DNA from: Candidatus Pacearchaeota archaeon
GTDB taxonomy: Archaea; Nanobdellota; Nanobdellia; Pacearchaeales; GW2011-AR1
Assembly: GCA_002688335.1 (NCBI GenBank)
Contig: NZCQ01000065.1
Location: 1 to 24,839, forward strand
Direction: 5' to 3'
Length of the DNA: 24,839 nt
Position 1 is the stretch's first letter. Each line of letters begins with the position of its first letter. Under the pieces are notes generated by a model that was not told the DNA's origin, did not search any database, and saw only the letters and a program-made list of their open reading frames with translations. The position numbers and the translations under genes were made by a program. Positions 1 to 7,788 of the stretch are shown one piece after another.

Positions 1-35
1 ATTAATTTCTTTTTCATTATGAAGTATAAAATAAA

Positions 36-473
36 TTATTTATTTCCTTTTACTACATCGAACCCATAATTTTCCCACCCAGCAACTGGAACTCCTGCTG
101 CAGGTGATTTCCCCATGCCAAATTTTAATACCCGTACATTATAACCAAGTAGTCTCAGTAAAACTAAAACCTGACTAGCAGTATGCCCTACATAACAACA
201 AACAATAATCCTTTTATCTTTGGGTAATTTTTTTAGATTATTTTGTTTTAAAACATCAAGCCAAAAAATATTTTTAGATCCCTTAATATGACCTTTTTTA
301 TAATCTTGAGGTTTTCTTGTATCAAGTAAAAAATTCTTATGTCCACGTATTAAATCAAGTTTTAAGTCGGTTGGTAAAACATAATTCCAGTCATCTTCTA
401 CACTATCAAGAAATTCCCGACCTTTGCTTAAAATAGCTTCATTATGCCCATCATTTTTTGTTTTTTTAATCAT
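36..473 (-). CDS. Rhodanese-domain protein (single-domain sulfurtransferase)
   Basis: A 145-residue protein with one rhodanese domain at about residues 40-140. The DTR motif is at 51-53, GHI at 61-63, and the active-site loop CCYVGHTAS at 92-100. C93 is the likely persulfide-carrying cysteine, followed by glycine three residues on as in the C-x-x-G loop of the family. Single-domain rhodaneses move sulfane sulfur in the cytoplasm; the donor and acceptor here cannot be read from sequence. The loop has His-Thr where many enzymes have an Arg, so substrate preference may differ. The ATG start lies about 15 bases after a strong GGAGGT (roughly 491-496), longer than usual spacing. An AT-rich TATA-like stretch (about 500-520) lies further upstream. 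No partner gene is adjacent in the same unit. Confidence 0.85.
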   Translation of the reverse strand: MIKKTKNDGHNEAILSKGREFLDSVEDDWNYVLPTDLKLDLIRGHKNFLLDTRKPQDYKKGHIKGSKNIFWLDVLKQNNLKKLPKDKRIIVCCYVGHTASQVLVLLRLLGYNVRVLKFGMGKSPAAGVPVAGWENYGFDVVKGNK

Positions 474-532
474 TCTTTTTATTATATACCTCCTTTCATT
501 TATAAATTTATTTTATAATATTTAAACTCTTT

Positions 533-1252
533 CTAAATTGAAATGCCCATTTTTTCATTTAATTTAACAATTTTTTCTTCCTTAGATAATCTTTTACCAG
601 ATCCTTCCATTCTTGATACATCAACATAGGGGGTAAAATTCAGATAAGGTCTAAGGGTCTCAAGAACAAATTCTTCTCCCTCTCCTTCTAACCCTTTAGC
701 CCCTAATATATCAACAAATTTTGATGTTAACTCCCCACAATCTCCTGTATTATATGCTCCTACAATTTTATCAAGTAATTTCATTTCTTCATCATTAAAT
801 TCATCTTTCTGAGAAAGCAATGTTGCATAATTAAAGGCCGCCCCATATTGTCTAACTTCTTCACCACTTTCTTCATCTCTAAATCCTTCAAGTAAATTCC
901 CTGAATCAAATCTTTCTCCATCCCCCCCTCCCCCTCTAACACCACTTCTAAGATACCAATCCTGCCAATTCCCCATTGCCCCTACTTTTTTATCCCAAAA
1001 AGCCACATATACAAATGATAATCCTTCATCATTTGAAATTTCGCCAATTTCTCTTCTATCAGGAGTTGAAAGCATTGGCTCATAAATTCCTGCATCAAAG
1101 GGTCTTTCATTAATTTTTTCCAATGCTTCAATATAATTAGTTGCAAAAGTTAAACTAATATTTCTTATTTCTTCAGAAGCTCTAGTATAATTTTTATTAG
1201 ATTGTTTACTTCCTACCACTAATATTTCAAGTTGTTCTATTTCATTTGTCAT
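533..1252 (-). CDS. Unknown protein with a degenerate receiver-like N-terminus
   Basis: I chose the ATG at 1252 (239 residues) over an upstream GTG at 1264, because a Shine-Dalgarno-like AGGTGGG lies about seven bases before the ATG, inside the end of the preceding gene. The N-terminal part (ILVVGS, then about 35 residues later YIEALEKI and FDAGIYEPM) has the strand-helix rhythm of a CheY-like receiver domain. The phosphoacceptor Asp is not convincingly present, so this would be a non-phosphorylatable or structural relative. The middle is glycine-rich and acidic, and the C-terminal half is helical with no recognised motif. It follows the gene ending at 1257 by four bases, so the two are almost certainly co-transcribed and translationally linked. 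Function unknown. Confidence 0.65.
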   Translation of the reverse strand: MTNEIEQLEILVVGSKQSNKNYTRASEEIRNISLTFATNYIEALEKINERPFDAGIYEPMLSTPDRREIGEISNDEGLSFVYVAFWDKKVGAMGNWQDWYLRSGVRGGGGDGERFDSGNLLEGFRDEESGEEVRQYGAAFNYATLLSQKDEFNDEEMKLLDKIVGAYNTGDCGELTSKFVDILGAKGLEGEGEEFVLETLRPYLNFTPYVDVSRMEGSGKRLSKEEKIVKLNEKMGISI

Positions 1253-1256
1253 TTTT

Positions 1257-1619
1257 TTACCCACCTATTCCAAATAGATACATTGGATTTAAATCTCCTT
1301 TTGAATCAATTGCAATTTCAGAAGAAACATATTCACGCATCAGATTATAAGCCCTAAATAAATCTTCATAAGGTAAAATTCTTTCTGTTTGTTCTTCAGT
1401 TCTCTCAATTTCTGTAGTAACTCTTTTTGTTAATTCTGATTCAAAACTCTCATTGTTTTCTTGAAAATCTAAAAAATGTTTTTTTCCACGTTCAACTTCA
1501 GAAATAAAATTTCCATTATTTATAAAGTATCCTTGAAAATTAGGAGTTTTCTTCATTCTTTCTTCAAATTCGATTGCATCTGAAAATTCATGTTGATTTG
1601 CTGGATTTTTATTTATCAT
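1257..1619 (-). CDS. Hypothetical protein, first gene of a two-gene unit
   Basis: A 120-residue, strongly charged and largely helical protein with no domain that I recognise. It is rich in Glu, Asn and Phe and has no Cys cluster, signal peptide or membrane segment. It is the promoter-proximal gene of a minus-strand pair; its 3' end supplies the ribosome-binding sequence of the next gene. Its start lies 95 bases from the divergent TrmB-family gene, and the shared gap holds an operator-like palindrome. This pair is therefore the first candidate target of that regulator. The ATG at 1619 is the only reasonable start in view. Confidence 0.6.
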   Translation of the reverse strand: MINKNPANQHEFSDAIEFEERMKKTPNFQGYFINNGNFISEVERGKKHFLDFQENNESFESELTKRVTTEIERTEEQTERILPYEDLFRAYNLMREYVSSEIAIDSKGDLNPMYLFGIGG

Positions 1620-1658
1620 TTTTTCTTTTTATTTTTTATTTATTTTGTTTTAACTTAA

Positions 1659-1718
1659 TAGTAGTCATAATTCCATATAGTTAAACTTAAGTAGTAGTCA
1701 TATGCTACTACTATATGG
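1659..1718. promoter_or_regulatory. Operator-like repeats in the divergent TrmB promoter
   Basis: An inverted repeat AGTAGTAG (1690-1697) / CTACTACT (1705-1712) is separated by 7 bases and sits directly before the TrmB-family ATG at 1715. An 11-base direct repeat TAGTAGTCATA occurs at 1659-1669 and 1692-1702. CCATATAG (1673-1680) is inverted as CTATATGG (1711-1718). TrmB proteins bind palindromic sites near promoters, so autoregulation and control of the divergent minus-strand pair are likely. The binding itself is inferred. Confidence 0.6.
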
Positions 1719-2476
1719 ATATAAACAACATCTTAACAAATCTAAATTTAAGCAAAACCTCATCAAAATCCTATCTTGCACTTCTTGAACTAGGAAAAGC
1801 AACTGCAGACGGTATCGCAAAAAGAGCTAATACTTACAAAGCAAATGTTTATGATTCAATGGAAAAACTTGCAAATTTAGGACTCATTACTTCCATCTCA
1901 GAAGATAACAAAACCATTTTCATCCCAACAAATCCTGGTAAACTCCCTCAAATAATTGAAGACCAAAAAGAACAGGAGATAAATAGACTTGACGAACTTA
2001 AAAAAGACATAAATGTTGCTATGCCAAACCTACTTGCAAGATATAATACTGTTAAAGAAAAAGATTTATTTGAAGTTTATAGAGGTAAAAAAGCTTACAA
2101 ATCTATCATCAAAGAAATTTTAGAGAGTAAACCAAAATATTGGAAAGGATTTGGTAATTTTCAGGTTCTTGACGCATTCCCAATTGATTTTTTTAAATGG
2201 TTTAAAAAAGTAAATTTCAGACTTTTCTCAACTAAATCAAATGAAATAAAGAAAAAGATGGAGGAAGCAAAAAAAGGGGTAAATGTTAGGGTAACCTGGC
2301 TTCCAAAAGAAATCTATATGCCAATTGTCTGGGTAGTTTTTGGGGAAAATGTATTAATAATTATTTATGAACCAGATTTAATTGTATTAAGAATAAAATC
2401 AGACCAAGTAGTCAAAACATTTTCCAATCAATTCAATTATTTATGGAAAAAATACAATAAAAAAGAACTTTCTTAA
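1715..2476 (+). CDS. TrmB-family transcriptional regulator
   Basis: A 253-residue protein of the archaeal TrmB family. The N-terminal winged-helix domain (about residues 1-75) contains SKSYLALLELGKATADGIA, a recognition region around NVYDSMEKLANLGLI, and a wing ending near IFIPTNP. A coiled-coil linker (about 80-110, IIEDQKEQEINRLDELKKDI) follows, as is usual for dimerising TrmB proteins. The C-terminal part begins with the family-typical EVYRGKKAYKSIIKEIL and forms a short effector domain, not the long sugar-binding one. The ligand cannot be told from sequence. The ATG lies immediately after a palindrome, which fits a leaderless transcript controlled by its own product. The nearest candidate targets are the divergent genes ending at 533. 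Confidence 0.9.
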   Translation: MDINNILTNLNLSKTSSKSYLALLELGKATADGIAKRANTYKANVYDSMEKLANLGLITSISEDNKTIFIPTNPGKLPQIIEDQKEQEINRLDELKKDINVAMPNLLARYNTVKEKDLFEVYRGKKAYKSIIKEILESKPKYWKGFGNFQVLDAFPIDFFKWFKKVNFRLFSTKSNEIKKKMEEAKKGVNVRVTWLPKEIYMPIVWVVFGENVLIIIYEPDLIVLRIKSDQVVKTFSNQFNYLWKKYNKKELS

Positions 2477-2477
2477 A

Positions 2478-4109
2478 TTAGTCTGTTTTTTCATCACCCT
2501 TTCCCAAATCCTCTACATCACTAAAATCCAAAATTTTAATCTCTCTAGTTTTCAAATTCAAAATAGGAACCTTACACGGATCTGGCTCATTGCCAACCTT
2601 CTCCTCAAAGGCAGTCATAGATTGCCAACAAGAATTACTAATAATCAACACATTATTATAAGTACTAATATCTGTCTTATGTAAATCTCCAGTAGTTATA
2701 ACATCTGGAACATCTCTTATCATCATAAAATCGTCTTCATCAGGAATATAAATAGTAGAACCATGAGTAGGAGCCAAATGCCTTCTTAACAACATATGTT
2801 TAACAACTCTTGCCGGAGTCGCATGAGCATTATTCATTCTCAATTCTTCTATTTCATTAATTATTCCATGCATACTAGCTCCATGATACATCAAAACCTG
2901 AATCCCTTCTATTTCAACTAAACTAGGATTGCTCACTAAAGATAAATTAGGTATCTCATGCAATATCTCTCCAAAATCATCTCCAATCGGAGGTTGAGGT
3001 TCAGCAACTCTAACCGCATCATGCTGTCCAGCACATTGAATTATACTTATATGACTTGGTATCTTTTTATAAAAATTCCCTAAAATCTCATATTGTTGTT
3101 TGATGTCTTTAACAAGTAAATCTTTTTCCTGTCCAGGATAAACACCAACCCCATCAATAGAATCTCCAACAACAAACATATACTTAATTTTTTTCAGAAC
3201 CTTTTTTTGCTTCTCATCACAATCCCTTCCATTCAACCAATCTATAAATTTATTAAAATTATCTTCTAAAAAATTCTTACTTCCAATATGTATATCTGAA
3301 ATGAAAATTGCATACACCTCTTCATCCAACTTTTTCTTTTCTTTCAAGAAACTATCTGGATAAAAAAAATCGTTGACAAAAAGAAAATCCCTATTCCCAT
3401 TGCACTTGAAACCAATCACATCGTCCAATAAAATTTCCTTACTTTTCTCATAAAGTTCTTCCTTGTTAAAACTTATTAGAAGTTTAGCCTTTCCAGTTAA
3501 ATCCTCAACTTCTAAAATAATATTTTTATTTTTAGTAACCCGCTTGCTAGTTACAATTCCAATTATAGAAAAGTCCTTATTCCCAGTTATTTTATCTATT
3601 GAAATTAAACCTTCAAGTTCCTTTCTCTCCTGCAAGATACTTTTCATAAAATTATACCTACTTCTAAAATACTTAACAAAATCTTGAACTTCTAATTTCC
3701 TAGGATTAATCACAGGACTTGAAATAATTTTAACCTCACCCCTCTTTTCTCCCTCTTCCTCCTTTTCCTCCCCTTCCCTAACCCCTTCTCTCAATACTTC
3801 CCCAACCTCGCCAAAATCCTCAACGCTGCTCTCTTTCTTAACCTCAAGAGAGATACTCACATTCACAAAATATTTATCAACAAGTTTCTTTTTTTCACTA
3901 TCTAACTCATACAAAATAGGCTTAATTTTATCAATATTATCATTAACCAAATTTCTTGTAATAATTTTCTTCTGAGAAACTATAGCTATTTTATCAAGAA
4001 TCTCATGTGCAACATTTTCATCACTCAAATCATTCAAGAACTCTAACATATCTTTATCTAATAAAAAGCCCTTTTCAACAAACAATTTTAATATATCTCC
4101 CATTTTCAC
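2478..4109 (-). CDS. polB: DNA polymerase D small subunit DP1 (exonuclease subunit)
   Basis: A 543-residue small subunit of the archaeal replicative polymerase PolD, which provides 3'-5' proofreading. An N-terminal helical region is followed by an acidic linker (about 95-125), an OB-fold (about 175-250) and a calcineurin-type phosphoesterase domain (265-530). Metal-site motifs are SDIHIG (D272, H274), VGDSIDG (D316), GQHDAVR (H363) and YHG (H409). The segment after H363, AEPQP, is typical of DP1. Two family positions differ from the textbook phosphoesterase pattern: Gln362 where GNHD has Asn, and GDLH (474-477) where GHxH has His. The start is GTG at 4109, which fits a leaderless transcript; ATG at 4103 is nearly as likely. 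The gene stands close to orc1/cdc6, as in several euryarchaea. Confidence 0.95.
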   Translation of the reverse strand: MKMGDILKLFVEKGFLLDKDMLEFLNDLSDENVAHEILDKIAIVSQKKIITRNLVNDNIDKIKPILYELDSEKKKLVDKYFVNVSISLEVKKESSVEDFGEVGEVLREGVREGEEKEEEGEKRGEVKIISSPVINPRKLEVQDFVKYFRSRYNFMKSILQERKELEGLISIDKITGNKDFSIIGIVTSKRVTKNKNIILEVEDLTGKAKLLISFNKEELYEKSKEILLDDVIGFKCNGNRDFLFVNDFFYPDSFLKEKKKLDEEVYAIFISDIHIGSKNFLEDNFNKFIDWLNGRDCDEKQKKVLKKIKYMFVVGDSIDGVGVYPGQEKDLLVKDIKQQYEILGNFYKKIPSHISIIQCAGQHDAVRVAEPQPPIGDDFGEILHEIPNLSLVSNPSLVEIEGIQVLMYHGASMHGIINEIEELRMNNAHATPARVVKHMLLRRHLAPTHGSTIYIPDEDDFMMIRDVPDVITTGDLHKTDISTYNNVLIISNSCWQSMTAFEEKVGNEPDPCKVPILNLKTREIKILDFSDVEDLGKGDEKTD

Positions 4110-4162
4110 CTATCTTGAAAAATGGGAGGTTTAAAATAAATAATTTTATTATCTCCCATTTT
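4093..4162. repeat. Three copies of CTCCCATTTT around the DP1 start
   Basis: CTCCCATTTT occurs at 4097-4106 (covering the DP1 start region) and 4153-4162, and inverted at 4119-4128. The two direct copies extend to a 13-base match, TATCTCCCATTTT. The inverted pair could form a hairpin over the DP1 start codon. The predicted DP1 TATA element (ATTTTAAA on the minus strand, 4130-4137) lies between the copies, so a protein-binding operator at the promoter is equally possible. Confidence 0.6.
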
Positions 4163-4212
4163 AGATCACACCTTTAAAACACTAAAAAGATACAAGAAAT
4201 AGTTCTTAAAAG

Positions 4213-4222
4213 TTTTTAAAGT
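4213..4222 (+). promoter_or_regulatory. TATA-like element of the gene at 4244
   Basis: The T/A-rich stretch at 4213-4222 (TTTTTAAAGT-like) is centred about 26 bases before the ATG at 4244, the usual archaeal TATA-to-start distance for a leaderless transcript. It is assigned by spacing only. Confidence 0.4.
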
Positions 4223-4243
4223 ATATTATCACCAATTACATGT

Positions 4244-4522
4244 ATGAGAGTTTATAGGGATAAATCAGATTTATTTATAGAAGAATACATCGGAGAAACC
4301 AAAGTTACAATAAACAGAATTAGAACCCATAAAAACAATTATGATGTTATTCTAATTATAGAATCTGAAGAAACTCAGGGGTCTTTGATTTATGAAGGAA
4401 TTGATATAGAATATTGGAGATATCTTAAGGAGAGTTTCGTTAAAATGAATAGTAAACAAAGAGAATCTGAGCTTTCACAATTAGCCTACCAAATGCACAC
4501 AGAAGTTTATAATGATTTTTAA
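4244..4522 (+). CDS. Hypothetical protein between DP1 and orc1/cdc6
   Basis: A 92-residue protein of unknown function, predicted as mixed strand then helix. The N-terminal half alternates strand-like segments (KVTINRIRT, YDVILIIESEE), and the C-terminal half is helical and charged (YWRYLKESFVKMNSKQRESEL). There are no cysteines and no membrane segment. It is divergent from DP1 and convergent with orc1/cdc6, whose stop lies 18 bases beyond, so it is transcribed alone. Its place inside a replication cluster is suggestive, but nothing in the sequence ties it to replication. Confidence 0.6.
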   Translation: MRVYRDKSDLFIEEYIGETKVTINRIRTHKNNYDVILIIESEETQGSLIYEGIDIEYWRYLKESFVKMNSKQRESELSQLAYQMHTEVYNDF

Positions 4523-4540
4523 CCAGTCTAAAGCAACATC

Positions 4541-6826
4541 TCACACCCCCAACCTCTCAATCAAGATATCTTTTGCCTTTCCTTTAATGCTCTCCGGAAT
4601 TGCTAACTTTATCTCTCTCATCCTCCCATGTCTTCCCTTACTTATTACTCTTGCATTAATTAAACCCAACATATCAAGCTCTGCAATAATATCACTAACC
4701 CTTCTCTGAGTCAAACAATCTACATTAACACTCTTGCATAAATTCTCATAAAAATCAAAAATATCTCCAGTAAATGCACTACCCTTAGTCTCGCTAGATT
4801 TATCAACTAATTCAATAATAGAATATAAAATCAACTGAAATTGTTTAGTTCCAGTCTCAACAATATCTAATATTTTATCCCTCTCAATCTTATCATTAGC
4901 CCTATCTATATGATCTATCATTATCTTTTTACTAGAATTCCTCTCAGCAATCTCTCCAGCAACTCTCAACAAATCCAAGGCCCTTCTAGCATCTCCATGT
5001 TCACGAGCAGCATAGGCAGCACATTTAGCTATAACACCTTCATCAACAACTCCTTTCTTAAAAGCATCCTCAGACCTCTTCCTTAATATATCCTGCAATT
5101 GAACAGCGTTATAAGGAGGAAAAACAATCTCTTCCTCTGATAAACTACTCCTAACTCTAGGATCAAGACTATCTAAAAATCTAAGATCATTACTAATCCC
5201 TACAACAATTATCTGAGTCTCCCTAAGTTCACTATTAAGCCTAGTCAAATTATAAAGAAACTCATCATTAATCTTCTTAACAGCCTGATCAATCTCATCC
5301 AACAACAAAATCAATAACTTTTCCTCACTACTCTCTAAAATATCCAAAAATTTCAAATAAACTTGATCAGTCGGTAATCCAGTAGCCGGAACACTCCCTC
5401 CAAGTTTCTTAATTAATTCAGCCAGTATCCTATACTCAGTATCAGCAATTTTCTTCAATTTACAATTCAAATATTCTACTCTTAAGATCTTATTCTCCCT
5501 AGATCTCTTAGAAAGCTCATTAGCAACATGTTGAACCGAAAGGGTTTTTCCAGTATTATGAGAGATGGTACCATTAGCAATAAAGTTATGATTTTTTGGG
5601 ACAGTCAGATCATAAACATAAGGTTCATACGTTTCTTCAATTTTCACTATCTTAGAAACCATGTAACTCCTACCACACACCCCCATATTTTTAACATACT
5701 TACTTAACATCTTTTTAAGTCTCTCTCTTTTGGAACCATAAAAGCTAATTTTATTATGGAACTTAACCAAATTTTCCTGTCCATTAATATACAATCTAAA
5801 TTGATCTACTACTCTATGAGACTTATGTTTCCTAATCTTACAAGTTATACCTTCTTGATATAATAAACATGCCATTTGTTGAAGTAATTTTTTTGAATTT
5901 GAAGAATATTCAATTTGATAAGTTTGTTGACTTACTGATCCATCACAAGAGAATAAGGCTTTTAAAAATTCTCTCTGAAAAATATTAGAAGATTCTAGAA
6001 TAATCTCAGGGATTTCCACAATCGCACTTTTTTTACCAAAAGGGATACCTAATTTATTAAGATAACTACAAACATCTTTTGAAATAGTTTCCACACACAT
6101 ACACCGTTTATCTGAACGTATTTGAGGCGTACATGAAAAAAGAGTCTTCAGATCAAACTTAGCCAACTCTAATAATTCATATTCAGTATTAAAAAACCGG
6201 CATCTCTGCTTATTAGAATTATACCAACCACTTCTATGATGTTTAATCCTTCGCTCTCGCTTATTTAAACTTCCATCAGCAATAATAAATCCCAATAACC
6301 TTGCCAATGCTAAAGAAATCTCATTATTACTGATATTCGGCAAATCATAGCTTATAACTAATTCATCACTCAATCTTAATTCATCAGATTTTTTCCATTT
6401 CATATCAGAAAGAAGCAACGGATGATCCTTAGTAACAACAAGTTCATGACCATTATCTAAAACTATTTTTAAAAGCTGATCTTTATTTTCAAACTCCAAA
6501 AATAAAAAATCGGACCATTCATATTTCTTTTCTTCAATATTAAAACTCAAAACCCTATCTTTAGTATAATCAACTTTTTTTATTCTCTTCCAACCATTAT
6601 TAGTATAAACCAAACTATCTCCCGCAATACAACCAGTCGCTCCATAAATAAACAAATTACTAGTCCTATTACCTAACAAAGCAGGAGCTAATATTGAAGC
6701 AACATTCTTAACTTGTTCATCCCTATGGGGAATATTATCAGGAGTATAATTAGATTGAAGAATCTGCTTGTCCTTAAACAAATTCCTTTCACTAATAGAA
6801 TCAAAAATCTTATCTAAATCACTCAT
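4541..6826 (-). CDS. cdc6: Orc1/Cdc6 origin-binding initiator interrupted by an intein
   Basis: A 761-residue precursor. The mature protein would be about 402 residues (1-65 joined to 425-761), normal for archaeal Orc1/Cdc6. It binds origin ORB sites and is thought to load the MCM helicase. The extein AAA+ motifs are the P-loop GATG (62-65) continued as TGKT (425-428), Walker B LLLDEID (507-513), sensor 1 GISND (543-547), and sensor 2 around EHGDARRALDLL (609-620). A C-terminal winged helix (about 680-745) includes LTQRRVSDIIAELDMLGLI. The intein sits exactly inside the P-loop, so the unspliced precursor cannot bind ATP normally. The start ATG faces a 630-base AT-rich gap that looks like the origin. 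Confidence 0.95.
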   Translation of the reverse strand: MSDLDKIFDSISERNLFKDKQILQSNYTPDNIPHRDEQVKNVASILAPALLGNRTSNLFIYGATGCIAGDSLVYTNNGWKRIKKVDYTKDRVLSFNIEEKKYEWSDFLFLEFENKDQLLKIVLDNGHELVVTKDHPLLLSDMKWKKSDELRLSDELVISYDLPNISNNEISLALARLLGFIIADGSLNKRERRIKHHRSGWYNSNKQRCRFFNTEYELLELAKFDLKTLFSCTPQIRSDKRCMCVETISKDVCSYLNKLGIPFGKKSAIVEIPEIILESSNIFQREFLKALFSCDGSVSQQTYQIEYSSNSKKLLQQMACLLYQEGITCKIRKHKSHRVVDQFRLYINGQENLVKFHNKISFYGSKRERLKKMLSKYVKNMGVCGRSYMVSKIVKIEETYEPYVYDLTVPKNHNFIANGTISHNTGKTLSVQHVANELSKRSRENKILRVEYLNCKLKKIADTEYRILAELIKKLGGSVPATGLPTDQVYLKFLDILESSEEKLLILLLDEIDQAVKKINDEFLYNLTRLNSELRETQIIVVGISNDLRFLDSLDPRVRSSLSEEEIVFPPYNAVQLQDILRKRSEDAFKKGVVDEGVIAKCAAYAAREHGDARRALDLLRVAGEIAERNSSKKIMIDHIDRANDKIERDKILDIVETGTKQFQLILYSIIELVDKSSETKGSAFTGDIFDFYENLCKSVNVDCLTQRRVSDIIAELDMLGLINARVISKGRHGRMREIKLAIPESIKGKAKDILIERLGV
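5555..6631 (-). mobile_element. LAGLIDADG-containing intein in the Orc1/Cdc6 P-loop
   Basis: A 359-residue in-frame insertion, Cys66 to Asn424 of the precursor. Splicing blocks seen are block A CIAGDSLVYTNNG (66-78), block B GHELVVTKDHPLLL (126-139, with the T-x-x-H), block F VYDLTVPKNHNFI (404-416), and block G NGTISHN (418-424). Block G ends in the His-Asn pair and is followed by Thr425 as the +1 nucleophile. Between them are two dodecapeptide endonuclease motifs, LGFIIADGS (178-186) and LKALFSCDGS (288-297). All splicing residues are present, so it should splice. The acidic residues of both endonuclease motifs (D184, D295) are kept, so homing activity is plausible. Removal restores GATG-TGKT, a perfect Walker A. 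Confidence 0.95.
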
Positions 6827-7457
6827 TTTTAATCATCAATTTACATTACCCTTTCATAACCTAAAAAAATGAAACAACTATATAAACATGATTATTCTCC
6901 CAAAAGTAATACCTTAATTTCTAGTAGAAAACTCAATATATAATATTAACTTAAGCTAACTTAAACGAATAATAGAAAACTTAGAATAAACTAAAAGATA
7001 AAATCCTGACAAACCCTACACCATTATTTCTTATGGAAAATTAAAAAGCAACACACTCCAATTCAAATTATACAGTAAATTTCATTCAAATTTCATTCAA
7101 AATCTCTTATTTTCATAAAATAATAATCAATTTCATCTCAAACCAATCATTTTAAAAATTATTCTAATATATTACTCTGATATATCATTTCAATATATTA
7201 TAATATAATAAATACTTTAAAATATATATAATATAATATAATAAAGTTTATAAATAAAAATTAAAAAATAAAAATCCAAATCACAAATTCTTATTTAAAT
7301 CTTTCCAATAGAAATCAAAGGGTGAGCCCAAATCACATAAATTATTACAATATAAATAATACATAATCAAAACTAAATAAGCAAATTAATATAATATATA
7401 ACTATAATATAATAAAATCATAAATAAATTTATAAAGAGCAATCATCTTAAACTATA
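6827..7457. other. Candidate replication origin (oriC): AT-rich intergenic region
   Basis: A 631-base gap next to orc1/cdc6 with no gene. It is extremely A+T-rich, with long ATA/TAA runs at about 7160-7260 and 7385-7440 that would melt easily. It holds one strong ORB-like site (7302-7324) and a weaker half-like match on the other strand (6848-6855). It also has an 11-base tandem repeat TTTCATTCAAA (7080-7090 and 7091-7101), and CCAAATCACA at 7276-7285 and 7328-7337 on either side of the ORB site. DP1 and orc1 run left and four genes run right, as expected around an origin. Assignment rests on these features; skew was not computed. Confidence 0.7.
7302..7324 (+). promoter_or_regulatory. ORB-like origin recognition box
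   Basis: TTTCCAATAGAAA (7302-7314) followed by TCAAAGGGTG (7315-7324) matches the archaeal mini-ORB plan: a TTCCA-n-GAAA dyad followed by an AAAGGGG-type G-string. It is bracketed by CCAAATCACA at 7276-7285 and 7328-7337. This is the expected site for the neighbouring Orc1/Cdc6. Confidence 0.65.
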
Positions 7458-7715
7458 ATGACAGAAAAAAAACCTCATAAGGAAATATTAACTAAATCTG
7501 TTGTTACAAAAGAAGGTAGGAAATTAGGAATTGTTAAAGACATAACTTTTGAAACAAGAACAGGAGAATTAATCCATATTGTTATGAAAGATCCTTCTCC
7601 TTATTGCGATCAACTTAATCTAGAAAACTCCCAAAAGGGCGAAGCCCTCATCCCCTATAACTCCATAATCGCTATAGGTGACTTCGTTGTTATTTCTGAA
7701 GAAGATTTGATGTAA
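7458..7715 (+). CDS. Small PRC-barrel domain protein
   Basis: An 85-residue protein that is a single PRC-barrel. The typical opening is GRKLGIVKDITFETRTGELIHIVM at about residues 20-43 (strands with a G-K-x-G-I-V-x-D turn), with a later ALIPYNSIIAIGDFVVI. Stand-alone PRC-barrels are widespread in archaea, where they act as small cytoplasmic adaptor or RNA-associated proteins; no partner is defined here. A TATA-like TTTATAAAG (about 7428-7437) lies 26 bases before the ATG, giving a leaderless transcript. It is the first gene to the right of the putative origin. The residues PSPYCDQLNLENSQ form a longer loop than in minimal versions. Confidence 0.85.
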   Translation: MTEKKPHKEILTKSVVTKEGRKLGIVKDITFETRTGELIHIVMKDPSPYCDQLNLENSQKGEALIPYNSIIAIGDFVVISEEDLM

Positions 7716-7788
7716 TAAGATCTTGAATAATCAAAGATTTGATATTTTCTCTCAAAACCTTTAAATAAATAACTTCATTCTATGATCC

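Noticed and set aside
6827..7457. Small genes within the AT-rich gap
   Set aside because: Stops are dense in all frames, and no start with promoter spacing gives a plausible protein.
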